Source of the DNA: Pseudoflavonifractor phocaeensis
GTDB lineage: Bacteria; Bacillota; Clostridia; Oscillospirales; Oscillospiraceae
Direction: 5' to 3'
Length of the DNA: 64,000 nt
Assembly (NCBI RefSeq): GCF_021531375.1
Contig: NZ_JADYTU010000006.1
Span: 22,528-86,527 of the forward strand
The notes under the pieces were generated by a model, which made no database searches, was not told the origin of the DNA, and saw nothing but the letters and a program-made list of their open reading frames with translations. The position numbers and the translations under genes were made by a program. How positions within the stretch are numbered: position 1 is the stretch's first letter; every line of letters begins with the position of its first letter. This document shows, piece by piece, positions 9,287 to 18,505 of this stretch.

Positions 9287-10096
9287 ATGTCTGAATGTAC
9301 CCATAATTGTTCCAGCTGCAGCGCCGACTGCGGCTCCCGGGACATGCGCGTTCCCGGCAACGCCCTGTCCAGCGTCAAACACGTCATTGCCGTGGTCAGC
9401 GGCAAGGGCGGCGTCGGCAAGAGCACCGTCACCGCCTCTCTGGCCGCTGCCATGGCAAAAAAGGGCCGGAAGGTGGCCGTTTTGGACGCCGACATCACCG
9501 GCCCCTCCATCCCCACCGCCTTCGGCATCCACCAGAAGGCCACCGGCACCGACGCCGGCATTGACCCCGCCGTTACCGCCGGCGGAATCAAGCTCATGTC
9601 CCTGAACTTGCTGTCCGCCAATGAGACCGACCCTGTCATCTGGCGCGGCCCCGTCATCGCCGGCGTGGTCACCCAGTTCTGGCAGGACGTGGTGTGGGGC
9701 GACGTGGACTATATGTTCGTGGACATGCCTCCGGGAACGGGCGACGTGCCTCTGACCGTGTTCCAGTCCCTGCCCGTGGACGGCATCATCGTAGTCACCT
9801 CCCCCCAGGATCTGGTGTCCATGATCGTTACCAAGGCGGTGAACATGGCCAAGATGATGGACATCCCCGTTCTGGGTCTGGTGGAGAACTACAGCTACTT
9901 CCAGTGCCCCGACTGCGGCAAGCAGCACGCCATCTTCGGTGAGAGCCATCTGGACCAGGTGGCCATGGAGCTGGAGATCCCCGTCCTGGCCCGGCTGCCC
10001 ATCGACCCCAGCCTTGCCGCCGCCTTCGACGCCGGCAGGATCGAGCAGGTGGAGCACAATCCTCTGGCCGAGGTGGCCGACCGTCTGGACGGCTGA
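9287..10096 (+). CDS. mrp: Mrp/NBP35 family iron-sulfur carrier ATPase
   Basis: This 269-residue P-loop ATPase carries and delivers Fe-S clusters to target proteins. The deviant Walker A GKGGVGKS is at 39-46, followed by DADITGPS and the FVDMPPGTGD switch. The N-terminus holds four cysteines as C-x3-C-x2-C-x3-C (residues 4-15), and the C-terminal half holds the CPDC pair that bridges a cluster between two subunits. I chose the ATG ten bases after AAGGAG rather than an in-frame start 54 bases upstream, which lies in the promoter leader. It is monocistronic and ends at a strong terminator. Confidence 0.92.
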   Translation: MSECTHNCSSCSADCGSRDMRVPGNALSSVKHVIAVVSGKGGVGKSTVTASLAAAMAKKGRKVAVLDADITGPSIPTAFGIHQKATGTDAGIDPAVTAGGIKLMSLNLLSANETDPVIWRGPVIAGVVTQFWQDVVWGDVDYMFVDMPPGTGDVPLTVFQSLPVDGIIVVTSPQDLVSMIVTKAVNMAKMMDIPVLGLVENYSYFQCPDCGKQHAIFGESHLDQVAMELEIPVLARLPIDPSLAAAFDAGRIEQVEHNPLAEVADRLDG

Positions 10097-10124
10097 GCTC
10101 CGGCTCCCACTTTCCTTTGCAACG

Positions 10125-10160
10125 AAAAATGCCCGCCTCTTACAGGGGCGGGCATTTTTA
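10125..10160. terminator. Bidirectional rho-independent terminator
   Basis: AAAAATGCCCGCC and GGGCGGGCATTTTT form a stem with an 8-base loop and a T-run in both directions. It serves the Mrp gene from the left and the LysR gene from the right. Confidence 0.9.
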
Positions 10161-10184
10161 TAACATTCTTTACCGCGGCGGCGT

Positions 10185-11117
10185 TTAAGTCGTCAAAGCC
10201 TCCTGGGCCATGGCAATGAACCGCTCCCCGAAGTGTGAGAGATAGCGGTCCCCCCGGTAGCCCGCCACCAGCTTGCTGAAGGTGGAGGGGTCGGTCAGCG
10301 GGAACAGGTCCACGCCCTTGGAGGCGGCCGCGGCGGTGGGGATGGCCCGGAGGAACAGCTCCGGACAGATGGTGATCCCGATGCCCGCCTGGGCCATGGC
10401 CAGGGTGGTGACGGTGTTTTCCGTCTCCAGGATCAGCTTGGGCTTGAAGTAATAGCGGCTGAAATACTGGTCCACGATGTTCCGGGTCCGGTTGCCCCGC
10501 TTGATCAGCACGAAGGGCATCTGCTGGAATACGGCAATGTCGGCCCCTTGGAGGAACTGGGCCCGGACCTCCTCCGCCCGGTCTCCGAACAGCTGGTCGG
10601 TGAAGCCTTTGGGCACCACCATCACCAGCTTCTGCTCGGTCAGCGGCAGCGTCTCCACCCCCTCCAGCATAATGGGCTGGAAGCAGATGATCAGATCCAC
10701 CCGGCCGTGGGACAGCTCGTCCTCCAGCTGGTTGGAATTTCCTTCCGACAGGGAGAACTCCACCATGGGGAACTCCTCCCGGAACCGGGGCAGAATGTCG
10801 GGCAGCAGAGCCAGCCCGCAGGTGTGAGAGATCCCCACCCGCAGCACCCCCAGATAGTGCCGGTTGATGTCGCCCACCTTGGTCAGAAATTGGGTGTGCA
10901 GATCCAGGATCTGGGTGGCCGTCTGCACCAGCTGGTCCCCGGCATAGGTCAGGGACAGCTTTGGGGAGCGGGTGAACAGCTTCACATTCAGCTCCCGCTC
11001 CATGTTGCTGATATGGTTGGACAGGGATTGCTGGGAGATATACAGCCGCTCCGCCGCCCGGGTGATATTCAGTTCCTCAGCCACCATCAGGAAATATTTC
11101 AAATGCAGAAAGTTCAA
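10185..11117 (-). CDS. LysR family transcriptional regulator
   Basis: This protein of about 310 residues has an N-terminal winged helix (LKYFLMVAEELNITRAAERL, YISQQSLSNHISNMERELNVKLFTR) and a C-terminal type-2 periplasmic-binding-like effector domain. I chose a TTG start seven bases after a GGGGGG stretch, giving the usual opening MNFLHLKYF. An upstream ATG at 11150 would add 11 residues but has only about 12 bases of leader. It diverges from the 2-hydroxyacid dehydrogenase gene at 11313, its most likely target. The effector is unknown. Confidence 0.9.
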   Translation of the reverse strand: MNFLHLKYFLMVAEELNITRAAERLYISQQSLSNHISNMERELNVKLFTRSPKLSLTYAGDQLVQTATQILDLHTQFLTKVGDINRHYLGVLRVGISHTCGLALLPDILPRFREEFPMVEFSLSEGNSNQLEDELSHGRVDLIICFQPIMLEGVETLPLTEQKLVMVVPKGFTDQLFGDRAEEVRAQFLQGADIAVFQQMPFVLIKRGNRTRNIVDQYFSRYYFKPKLILETENTVTTLAMAQAGIGITICPELFLRAIPTAAAASKGVDLFPLTDPSTFSKLVAGYRGDRYLSHFGERFIAMAQEALTT

Positions 11118-11168
11118 GCATATCCCCCCACATGTCCCAAAATTCTCCATTTTTTGTGAGCCGTTCCT

Positions 11169-11197
11169 ATTGTACCACAGTTAAACAGTTGTGACAA
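11169..11197 (-). promoter_or_regulatory. Sigma-A promoter of the LysR gene
   Basis: On the minus strand TTGTCA (11192-11197) and TACAAT (11169-11174) are spaced by 17 bases. The predicted transcript starts near 11162, leaving a short leader before the chosen TTG start. Confidence 0.75.
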
Positions 11198-11312
11198 CCC
11201 TCATAAAAAATGTGATGTTCGGCGAGAGAAAGTTGTGTCATAATGTGAATAAGTAAGTATTGATCCCCGAGTTTTCCCGGAGAACATTAAAATGAGAAAG
11301 GATGTTTGTTCC

Positions 11313-12260
11313 ATGAAGTGTCTCATCATCGACGTCGTCCACAGCGCCATTGCCGAGGAGCTCGGCAAGTACATGGAAGTTACCGTCAGCCCCAAGCTGC
11401 CCCCCGCTAAGGACGAACTGAAGGCTATGATCGCCGATGTGGACGTTCTGATCATGCGCGTCGATCCCATGATCGACAAGGACGTTCTGGATGCCGCCAA
11501 GAACCTGAAGGTCATCGGCGTGTGCTCCGTGGGTCTGAACCATATCGACACCAAGTACGCTGAGGAGAAGGGCATCAAGGTGTTCAACGCTCCCGGCCTG
11601 AACGGCAACGCCGTGGCCGAGCTGACCATCTGCAAGATGCTGGAGCTGTCCCGCCACACCATTCCCGCTCACCGCGACGTCACTGTCAACCAGAAGTGGG
11701 ACAAGTACGCCTTTGTCGGCCGCGAGCTGCGGGGCAAGACTCTGGGCGTTCTGGGCTTTGGCCGCATCGGCCAGCGCGTGGGTGAGATCGCCCGTGTCTT
11801 CGGCATGAAGATCGTCGCTTACGATCCCTATCTGCCCGCTGAGATCTTCACCAAGAATGAGGCCACTTCCATGAGCATTGCCGAGGTGTGCGAGGTCGCC
11901 GACTTCGTCACCATCCACATGCCTCTGAACGACGAGACCCGCAACCTGTTCAACGCCGAGTCCATCTCCAAGATGAAGAGCGACGCCGTCGTTCTGAACA
12001 TGGCCCGCGGCGGCATCGTCAACGAGAAGGATATGTACGAGGCTCTGAAGGCCGGCAAGCTGGGCGGCTACGCCACCGACGTTCTGGAGAACGAGGTCGC
12101 CGGCGACGGCCTGACCGAGGATTCCCGCTTCTACTCCCCCCTGTTCGACTGCGACAACTTCGTCGTCTCCCCCCACATCGGCGCTCAGACTGTGGACGCT
12201 TCCCGCGACATCGGCGCTCACATCATCGCCAAGGTGAAGGAAGCCCTGAACCTGGCCTGA
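11313..12260 (+). CDS. D-isomer specific 2-hydroxyacid dehydrogenase (PGDH-like)
   Basis: This 315-residue NAD-dependent oxidoreductase has the D-2-hydroxyacid dehydrogenase architecture: catalytic halves at both ends around a Rossmann domain with GVLGFGRIGQRVGE, then the catalytic trio positions in MARGGIVNE (Arg region), the Glu segment DVLENE and the His of SPHIGAQT. It resembles phosphoglycerate dehydrogenase but lacks the C-terminal ACT or ASB regulatory domains, so the substrate may be another hydroxyacid. The ATG at 11313 has GAAAGGA ten bases upstream. A LysR regulator diverges from it. Confidence 0.88.
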   Translation: MKCLIIDVVHSAIAEELGKYMEVTVSPKLPPAKDELKAMIADVDVLIMRVDPMIDKDVLDAAKNLKVIGVCSVGLNHIDTKYAEEKGIKVFNAPGLNGNAVAELTICKMLELSRHTIPAHRDVTVNQKWDKYAFVGRELRGKTLGVLGFGRIGQRVGEIARVFGMKIVAYDPYLPAEIFTKNEATSMSIAEVCEVADFVTIHMPLNDETRNLFNAESISKMKSDAVVLNMARGGIVNEKDMYEALKAGKLGGYATDVLENEVAGDGLTEDSRFYSPLFDCDNFVVSPHIGAQTVDASRDIGAHIIAKVKEALNLA

Positions 12261-12287
12261 TCCGATCCCTGATTTTCCCTCCCTTTC

Positions 12288-12325
12288 CCGCGCCTCCGGC
12301 TCCGGCCGGAGGCGCGGTCTTTTTG
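12288..12325 (+). terminator. Rho-independent terminator of the dehydrogenase gene
   Basis: CCGCGCCTCCGG pairs with CCGGAGGCGCGG, followed by TCTTTTT. Confidence 0.88.
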
Positions 12326-12331
12326 CAATCG

Positions 12332-12408
12332 AAAAGCCCCCGGCACGGCCGGGGGCTTTCCCATGACAAATTACAAAAAGGGCGCCGCTTATGCAAGCGG
12401 CGCCCTTT
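12332..12408 (-). terminator. gap: Paired hairpins ending the gap transcript
   Basis: Reading from gap on the minus strand, the first hairpin (12377-12408, AAAGGGCGCCGCTT with a 4-base loop and a following TTTTT) is a strong terminator. A second hairpin (12332-12362, GAAAGCCCCCGG with its complement) follows immediately and also faces the dehydrogenase gene. Confidence 0.85.
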
Positions 12409-12423
12409 GGGCGAAAGCTTGGA

Positions 12424-13502
<1,079 letters not shown>

Positions 13503-13679
13503 CCCTTTTTCACTCCTTTTTGGTAGTGTATTTTTCTCCAGAATTCAGAAAATTTTACCACTAAAATTAGCCATACCGTAAGGAAGCGCTTTCTTATCGT
13601 CTTTCTTCGGCCTTTTTTTGGCTTAACCGTCGCTTTAACTTTCTTTCTCCCTCCTTTCCCCACTTTTTCCACTTCCCCC

Positions 13680-13708
13680 TTGTTGGGGCTGGGAATCTTT
13701 GTTATACT
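13680..13708 (+). promoter_or_regulatory. Sigma-A promoter of the kinase-like gene
   Basis: TTGTTG (13680-13685) and TATACT (13703-13708) are 17 bases apart. The region between gap and this promoter (13503-13680) is a pyrimidine-rich stretch with no gene. An 8-bp inverted repeat (AGGGACCG 13767-13774, CGGTCCCT 13792-13799) sits just before the ribosome site of the next gene and could limit its translation. Confidence 0.7.
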
Positions 13709-13813
13709 ATTTTCATCACATGGCCGCCCCGCATCCGGCACATGATAATTTTGAAAAATTGACGAAAGGGACCGCCCGCCGCAAGCCGACACGGTCCCTC
13801 TGGAGGAACCGCC

Positions 13814-14842
13814 ATGTCCGATCTGAACGATCTTCTGGCCCGCTTTCCGGAGGCGGCCGTACTGATCCAACAGGGACAGATCGCCGCCGTCAACCCCATG
13901 GCCAGACACTATCTGCCCCAGTTGGAGCTGGGCGCCCCGGTCCCCCCTTGGTTCCCGCCCCTCTCCGAAACGTCTTCCCGGTCCGGCTCCTTTACCGCCG
14001 GGCTGAGCAGCTACGACTTCCGGCTGTCTGCCACGGAGGACGGCCTGTGGCTCACCTTCCGGCCCGCCCCCTCCACCGCCCTGACCGACGGGCAGCTGGA
14101 CGGGGTCCTGCGCCAGCTGCGGACCTTCCTGGGCGAGTTTCTGGTGGAGTCGGAGGAACTCTCCGGCCCGGACCGCCCCGCCCTGCGGAAAAGCTTTCAC
14201 CGGATGTTCCGCCTGGTGGACAACCTGGATTTTATCCGCCTGGCGGGAAGCGGCGGCGGCGTTCCCTTTTACCCGGTGGCCATGGATCTGGCCGGTCTCT
14301 GCCGCCAGCTCTGCGCCGAGGCCGCTCCGCTCCTTCACGACGCCGGCGTCACGCTGGACTACCAGTCCGATCTGTCCTCCCTGCTGATTCCCGGCGACCC
14401 CCAGCTGCTCCGGCGGCTGCTGCTGGAGCTGATCTCTAACACCGCCCGGGCCGCGGGACAGCAGGCCGTCCGCCTCCGGCTCCGCACGCAGAACGGCGGG
14501 GCTCTCCTCACCTTGTCCGGCGGCGGAATTCCACCCTCTCAGCGCCAGCTGGCGGCCATGCTCCAGCAGGATACCGACCAGCTCCTCCCCATGCCGGACT
14601 CCGGCGCCGGCCTGGGCCTGTCCATCGCCCGCCATATCGCCGCCCTCCACCGGGGCTCCCTCCTGGTGGATCTGGGGCAGTCCGGCCCCTCGATGATCCT
14701 CTCCCTGCCCACCGGGCCCCTGGACCCCCGGGTGTCGGTGCGCTCCCCCATCCTCCAGCAGGACGGTGGCCTGTCCCCCCTGCTGGTGGCCCTGTCCGAC
14801 GTACTGCCCGCCCGGCTGTTCGGTATGGAGGCTCCCGATTGA
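13814..14842 (+). CDS. Histidine-kinase-like ATPase protein without a recognisable phospho-acceptor
   Basis: This 342-residue soluble protein has a PAS-like N-terminus (FPEAAVLIQQGQIAAVN), a helical pair at about 95-140 and a GHKL ATPase domain with an N-box-like LLLELISNTARAA and the G2 box GAGLGLSIARHI. The helical pair resembles a HisKA domain (QLRTFLGEFL ... RPALRKSFHRMFRLVDNL), but the usual H-E-x-R-T-P is replaced by Q-L-R-T-F and no response regulator is adjacent. It may be a degenerate kinase, an anti-sigma-like ATPase or a phosphatase. No membrane helix is present. Confidence 0.7.
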   Translation: MSDLNDLLARFPEAAVLIQQGQIAAVNPMARHYLPQLELGAPVPPWFPPLSETSSRSGSFTAGLSSYDFRLSATEDGLWLTFRPAPSTALTDGQLDGVLRQLRTFLGEFLVESEELSGPDRPALRKSFHRMFRLVDNLDFIRLAGSGGGVPFYPVAMDLAGLCRQLCAEAAPLLHDAGVTLDYQSDLSSLLIPGDPQLLRRLLLELISNTARAAGQQAVRLRLRTQNGGALLTLSGGGIPPSQRQLAAMLQQDTDQLLPMPDSGAGLGLSIARHIAALHRGSLLVDLGQSGPSMILSLPTGPLDPRVSVRSPILQQDGGLSPLLVALSDVLPARLFGMEAPD

Positions 14843-14846
14843 TCTT

Positions 14847-14887
14847 AAAAAACGCCTGGCGGCCGCGCTGCGGCTCCCAGGCGTTTC
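14847..14887. terminator. Terminator hairpin after the kinase-like gene
   Basis: AACGCCTGG and CCAGGCGTT form a stem around a 16-base GC-rich loop. The T-run is poor on the plus strand (GTTTCC) and better on the minus strand. Confidence 0.6.
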
Positions 14888-14956
14888 CGCATGTCCGGCC
14901 GCTTTGGAGGCCGTTTTTCTCCGCTCAGATTCCCTGAGATTCCTCGTGAAAATCCC

Positions 14957-14985
14957 TTGACGGTGTTTCCCCGCCGATGTAAAAT
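14957..14985 (+). promoter_or_regulatory. Sigma-A promoter of the DUF1846 gene
   Basis: TTGACG (14957-14962) and TAAAAT (14980-14985) are 17 bases apart, about 40 bases before the start codon. Confidence 0.75.
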
Positions 14986-15023
14986 ATTTGGGTGTATTTT
15001 GATGAAAAAAGGCGGTGACCGGC

Positions 15024-16511
15024 ATGCCCAAAGGCGGCTTTGACAACCAGCAGTATCTGCGTCTGCAGTCCCAGCACATCCAGGACCGGATCGCCCAGTT
15101 CGGCGGCAAGCTGTATCTGGAATTCGGGGGCAAGCTCTTTGACGACTACCATGCCTCCCGGGTCCTCCCCGGCTTTGAGCCGGACAGCAAGATCCGGATG
15201 CTGGAGCAGCTGAAGGACAAGGCGGAGATTATCATCGCCATTAACGCCGGCGATATTGAAAAGAACAAGGTCCGGGGCGACCTTGGCATCACCTACGACA
15301 GCGACGTGCTGCGGCTTATTGACATTTTCCGCTCCCGGGGGCTGTATGTGGGCAGCGTGGTGGTCACCCGCTACACCGGCCAGCCCGCCGCCGACGCCTT
15401 CCAGCAGCGGCTGGAGGGGCTGGGCGTCCGGGTCTGCCGCCACTACCCCATTGAGGGCTACCCCCACAACATCGCCAAGATCGTCAGCGACGAGGGCTTC
15501 GGAAAGAACGACTATGTGGAGACCTCCCGCCCCCTGGTGGTGGTCACCGCCCCCGGCCCGGGCAGCGGAAAAATGGCCACCTGCCTCAGCCAGCTCTATC
15601 ATGAGCACAAGCGGGGCATCGTGGCGGGCTACGCCAAGTTCGAGACCTTCCCCATCTGGAACCTGCCTTTGAAGCACCCCGTCAATCTGGCCTACGAGGC
15701 GGCCACCGCCGATCTGGACGACGTGAACATGATCGACCCCTTCCACCTCCAGGCCTACGGCCAGACCACCGTCAACTACAACCGGGACGTGGAGGTTTTC
15801 CCCGTTCTGTCCGCCATGTTCGAGAAGATCACCGGCAGCTGCCCCTACAAGTCCCCCACCGACATGGGCGTGAATATGGCGGGCAACTGCATCTATGACG
15901 ACGAGGCCTGTCAGGAGGCCGCCCGGCAGGAGATCATCCGCCGGTACTACGACGCTCAGTGCGAGCGCCGTCAGGGCAAGGGCTCCGACTGCACGGTGTA
16001 CAAGCTGGAGCTGCTGATGCAGCAGGCCGGCATCACCCCCGCCATCCGCCCCGTGGTGGCCGAAGCCAACCGTCTGGCCGAAGAGACCGGCGAGCCCGCC
16101 ATGGCCATCCAGCTGGCCGACGGCTCCATCATCACCGGCAAGACCTCCGAGCTCATGGGCTGCTCCGCCGCCGCCCTCCTCAACGCCTTGAAATACCTGT
16201 CCGGGGCAGGGGGACACGGCGTACACCTGATCGCGCAGAGCGCCATCGAGCCCATCCAGACCGTGAAGGTGGCGTATCTGGGCTCCAACAACCCCCGGCT
16301 CCACAGCGACGAGGTGCTCATCGCCCTGGCCTCCTCCGCTAACCAGGAGGCCAAGGCCGCCGAGGCGCTGAAGGTACTGGCCGAACTGAAGGGCTGCCAG
16401 GCCCACTGTTCCGTCATCCTGTCCCCCGCCGACGCGGTGACCTACAAGAAGCTGGGCCTCCAGCTCACCTGCGAGCCCCGGTACCAGACCAACAAACTCT
16501 ATCACAAATAA
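15024..16511 (+). CDS. DUF1846 (UPF0371) family protein
   Basis: This 495-residue protein belongs to the DUF1846/UPF0371 family of common but functionally unassigned cytoplasmic proteins. The N-terminal opening GFDNQQYLRLQSQHIQDRI and the P-loop-like VVVTAPGPGSGKMATCLSQ (about residue 172) are typical, suggesting a nucleotide-binding role. Length is normal. I chose the ATG at 15024, eight bases after AAAGGCGG, over an in-frame GTG at 15015 that overlaps the ribosome site. It has its own promoter and terminator. Confidence 0.9.
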   Translation: MPKGGFDNQQYLRLQSQHIQDRIAQFGGKLYLEFGGKLFDDYHASRVLPGFEPDSKIRMLEQLKDKAEIIIAINAGDIEKNKVRGDLGITYDSDVLRLIDIFRSRGLYVGSVVVTRYTGQPAADAFQQRLEGLGVRVCRHYPIEGYPHNIAKIVSDEGFGKNDYVETSRPLVVVTAPGPGSGKMATCLSQLYHEHKRGIVAGYAKFETFPIWNLPLKHPVNLAYEAATADLDDVNMIDPFHLQAYGQTTVNYNRDVEVFPVLSAMFEKITGSCPYKSPTDMGVNMAGNCIYDDEACQEAARQEIIRRYYDAQCERRQGKGSDCTVYKLELLMQQAGITPAIRPVVAEANRLAEETGEPAMAIQLADGSIITGKTSELMGCSAAALLNALKYLSGAGGHGVHLIAQSAIEPIQTVKVAYLGSNNPRLHSDEVLIALASSANQEAKAAEALKVLAELKGCQAHCSVILSPADAVTYKKLGLQLTCEPRYQTNKLYHK

Positions 16512-16520
16512 GCGCAATGA

Positions 16521-16565
16521 GGCGCCCCCGGGAGAAGGGTCTCCCAGGGGCGCCCATACTTTTCT
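16521..16565 (+). terminator. Rho-independent terminator of the DUF1846 gene
   Basis: GGCGCCCCCGGGAG pairs with CTCCCAGGGGCGCC, followed by ATACTTTTCTT. Confidence 0.8.
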
Positions 16566-16612
16566 TGAAAAGAACAGTATGCATTTGTCAGATTTTTCAC
16601 CCATGTTTTTTC

Positions 16613-16641
16613 TTGACGGTAGGACAAGATAAGAGTACAAT
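16613..16641 (+). promoter_or_regulatory. pyrG: Sigma-A promoter of pyrG
   Basis: TTGACG (16613-16618) and TACAAT (16636-16641) are 17 bases apart. The leader of about 45 bases has no obvious attenuator hairpin. Confidence 0.78.
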
Positions 16642-16689
16642 AACCCGGTATTTTTTCAAGCAGTGAATTAAATTGATGGAGGGATCATT

Positions 16690-18297
16690 ATGGCAGTGAA
16701 GTACATTTTCGTCACCGGCGGCGTGGTGTCCGGTCTGGGCAAGGGCATCACGGCGGCCAGTCTGGGCCGTCTGCTGAAGCAGCGGGGCCTGCGGGTCAAG
16801 GTCCAAAAGCTGGACCCCTACCTGAACGTGGACCCGGGGACCATGAGCCCCTACCAACATGGGGAGGTGTTCGTCACCGACGACGGGGCGGAGACCGACC
16901 TGGATCTGGGCCATTACGAGCGGTTCATCGACGAAAACCTGACTTTCAACTCCTCCGTCTCCTCGGGCAAGGTGTACTGGGACGTGCTGAACCGGGAGCG
17001 CAGGGGCGACTATCTGGGCGGCACCGTCCAGATCATCCCCCACATCACCGGCGAGATCAAGAACCACATCTATGCCCTTGACACTCCGGATACCGACGTG
17101 GCCATCGTGGAGATCGGCGGAACCGTAGGCGACATCGAGAGCCAGCCTTTCCTGGAGTCCATCCGCCAGGTGGCCGCCGAGCGCGGCCGCCAGAACGTGA
17201 TGTTCGTCCACGTCTCCCTCATCGTGGCCATCCCCGGCACCGGGGAGCTGAAATCCAAGCCCACCCAGCACTCCTGCAAGGAGCTGCTGTCCCTGGGCAT
17301 CCAGCCCGACGTCATCATCTGCCGCAGCGACTACCCCGTGCCCAGGGATATTCTGGAAAAGATCTCTCTGTTCTGCAACATCCCGGTGGAAAACGCCATC
17401 CCCAACCTCACCGCTGACCTGCTCTACGAGGTGCCCCTGATGCTGGAGCGGGAGGGGCTGGCCGACGTGGTGGTCCGCCGTCTGGGCCTCATCTGCCACA
17501 TGCCCGACCTGACCGAGTGGGCCACCATGGTCCACCGGGCCAAAAACCCCACGGGTCAGGTGGAGATTGCCCTGGTGGGCAAATATGTGGCCCTCCACGA
17601 CGCCTATCTCTCAGTGGTGGAGGCCCTGACCCACGGCGGCATTGAGAACGGGGTGAAGGTGAAGGTCCGCTGGGTGGACTCCGAGACCGTCACCGACGAC
17701 AACGCCGCCCAGCTCCTGGCCGGGGCCGACGGCGTACTGGTCCCCGGCGGCTTCGGTGACCGGGGCATCGAGGGCAAGATCTCCGCCGTCCGCTACGCCC
17801 GGGAGCACAAGGTCCCCTTCCTGGGCATCTGCCTGGGGATGCAGATGGCGGTGGTCGAGTACGCCCGCCACGTCTGCCACATGGAGGACGCCCACTCCAG
17901 CGAGCTGTCCCGGACCACCGCCCACCCGGTCATCGACCTGATGCCCGACCAGCGGGGCGTTACCGCCAAGGGCGGCACCATGCGGCTGGGGGCCTACCCC
18001 TGCCGGATCACAAGCCACGACACCTTTACCTACCGGGCATATGGAGCCGATGAGATCAGCGAGCGCCACCGCCACCGCTATGAGTTCAACAACGACTACC
18101 GCCAGATCCTCACCGACGCAGGTCTGGTACTGGCTGGCCTGTCTCCCGACCAGCGGCTGGTGGAGATCGTGGAGCTGCCCGACCACCCCTGGTTCGTGGG
18201 CGTCCAGTTCCACCCGGAGCTCAAAAGCCGGCCTAATAAAGCACATCCTTTGTTCCGGGAGTTCATCGGCGCGGCAAAAAAGCATCAAGGCGAATAA
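16690..18297 (+). CDS. pyrG: CTP synthase
   Basis: This 535-residue enzyme aminates UTP to CTP using ATP and glutamine. The N-terminal synthetase domain starts [22 protein letters not shown] and carries [13 protein letters not shown] and the UTP-binding region with GGTVGDIES. The C-terminal class I amidotransferase domain has the nucleophile elbow GICLGMQ with Cys381 and the histidine of QFHPE. Length is typical and all catalytic blocks are intact. It is monocistronic with its own promoter and terminator. Confidence 0.98.
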   Translation: MAVKYIFVTGGVVSGLGKGITAASLGRLLKQRGLRVKVQKLDPYLNVDPGTMSPYQHGEVFVTDDGAETDLDLGHYERFIDENLTFNSSVSSGKVYWDVLNRERRGDYLGGTVQIIPHITGEIKNHIYALDTPDTDVAIVEIGGTVGDIESQPFLESIRQVAAERGRQNVMFVHVSLIVAIPGTGELKSKPTQHSCKELLSLGIQPDVIICRSDYPVPRDILEKISLFCNIPVENAIPNLTADLLYEVPLMLEREGLADVVVRRLGLICHMPDLTEWATMVHRAKNPTGQVEIALVGKYVALHDAYLSVVEALTHGGIENGVKVKVRWVDSETVTDDNAAQLLAGADGVLVPGGFGDRGIEGKISAVRYAREHKVPFLGICLGMQMAVVEYARHVCHMEDAHSSELSRTTAHPVIDLMPDQRGVTAKGGTMRLGAYPCRITSHDTFTYRAYGADEISERHRHRYEFNNDYRQILTDAGLVLAGLSPDQRLVEIVELPDHPWFVGVQFHPELKSRPNKAHPLFREFIGAAKKHQGE

Positions 18298-18306
18298 GCC
18301 CGGTTC

Positions 18307-18352
18307 TCCACCTTCCCGCTCCGGTCCCGGGGCGGGAGGGTGGATTTTTTCC
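18307..18352 (+). terminator. Rho-independent terminator of pyrG
   Basis: CCACCTTCCCGC pairs with GCGGGAGGGTGG, followed by ATTTTTT. Confidence 0.88.
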
Positions 18353-18381
18353 TTGACTTTCCTCCCTGCTTCCTCTATGAT
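18353..18381 (+). promoter_or_regulatory. Sigma-A promoter of the MATE exporter gene
   Basis: TTGACT (18353-18358) and TATGAT (18376-18381) are 17 bases apart, directly before the structured leader. Confidence 0.78.
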
Positions 18382-18383
18382 GA

Positions 18384-18488
18384 GGGTGTCAACTGAAACA
18401 GGTACCCTCCGGCCGCCGGGTCGGAGGATTACGCGCCGAACATCCCATCGTTAGGCCTTGAAGATGGGACCGTCGGCGCTTTGTTTTT
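18384..18488 (+). promoter_or_regulatory. Probable guanidine-IV riboswitch (mepA RNA) with terminator
   Basis: The leader between promoter and MATE gene folds into a first stem GGGTGTC/GGTACCC (18384-18407) enclosing ACTGAAACA, a second stem CCTCCG/CGGAGG (18406-18427), and then a long terminator hairpin GCGCCGA..TCGGCGC with TTTGTTTTT (18433-18488). The guanidine-IV class is known upstream of mepA-type MATE exporters in Clostridia, and the conserved-looking ACTGAAACAGGTACC and TCGGAGGATTAC segments fit what I recall of it. Class assignment is from memory and context; a ligand-controlled terminator is clear from sequence. Confidence 0.72.
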
Positions 18489-18505
18489 GATCGGAGGAGG
18501 CCCCT

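Noticed and set aside
9334..9360. CATGCGCG flanked by CGGGA/TCCCG in the Mrp gene, similar to the conserved-loop hairpins
   Set aside because: It lies in coding sequence for the cysteine-rich N-terminus and lacks the GACGN prefix; an 8-mer match is expected by chance in 64 kb.
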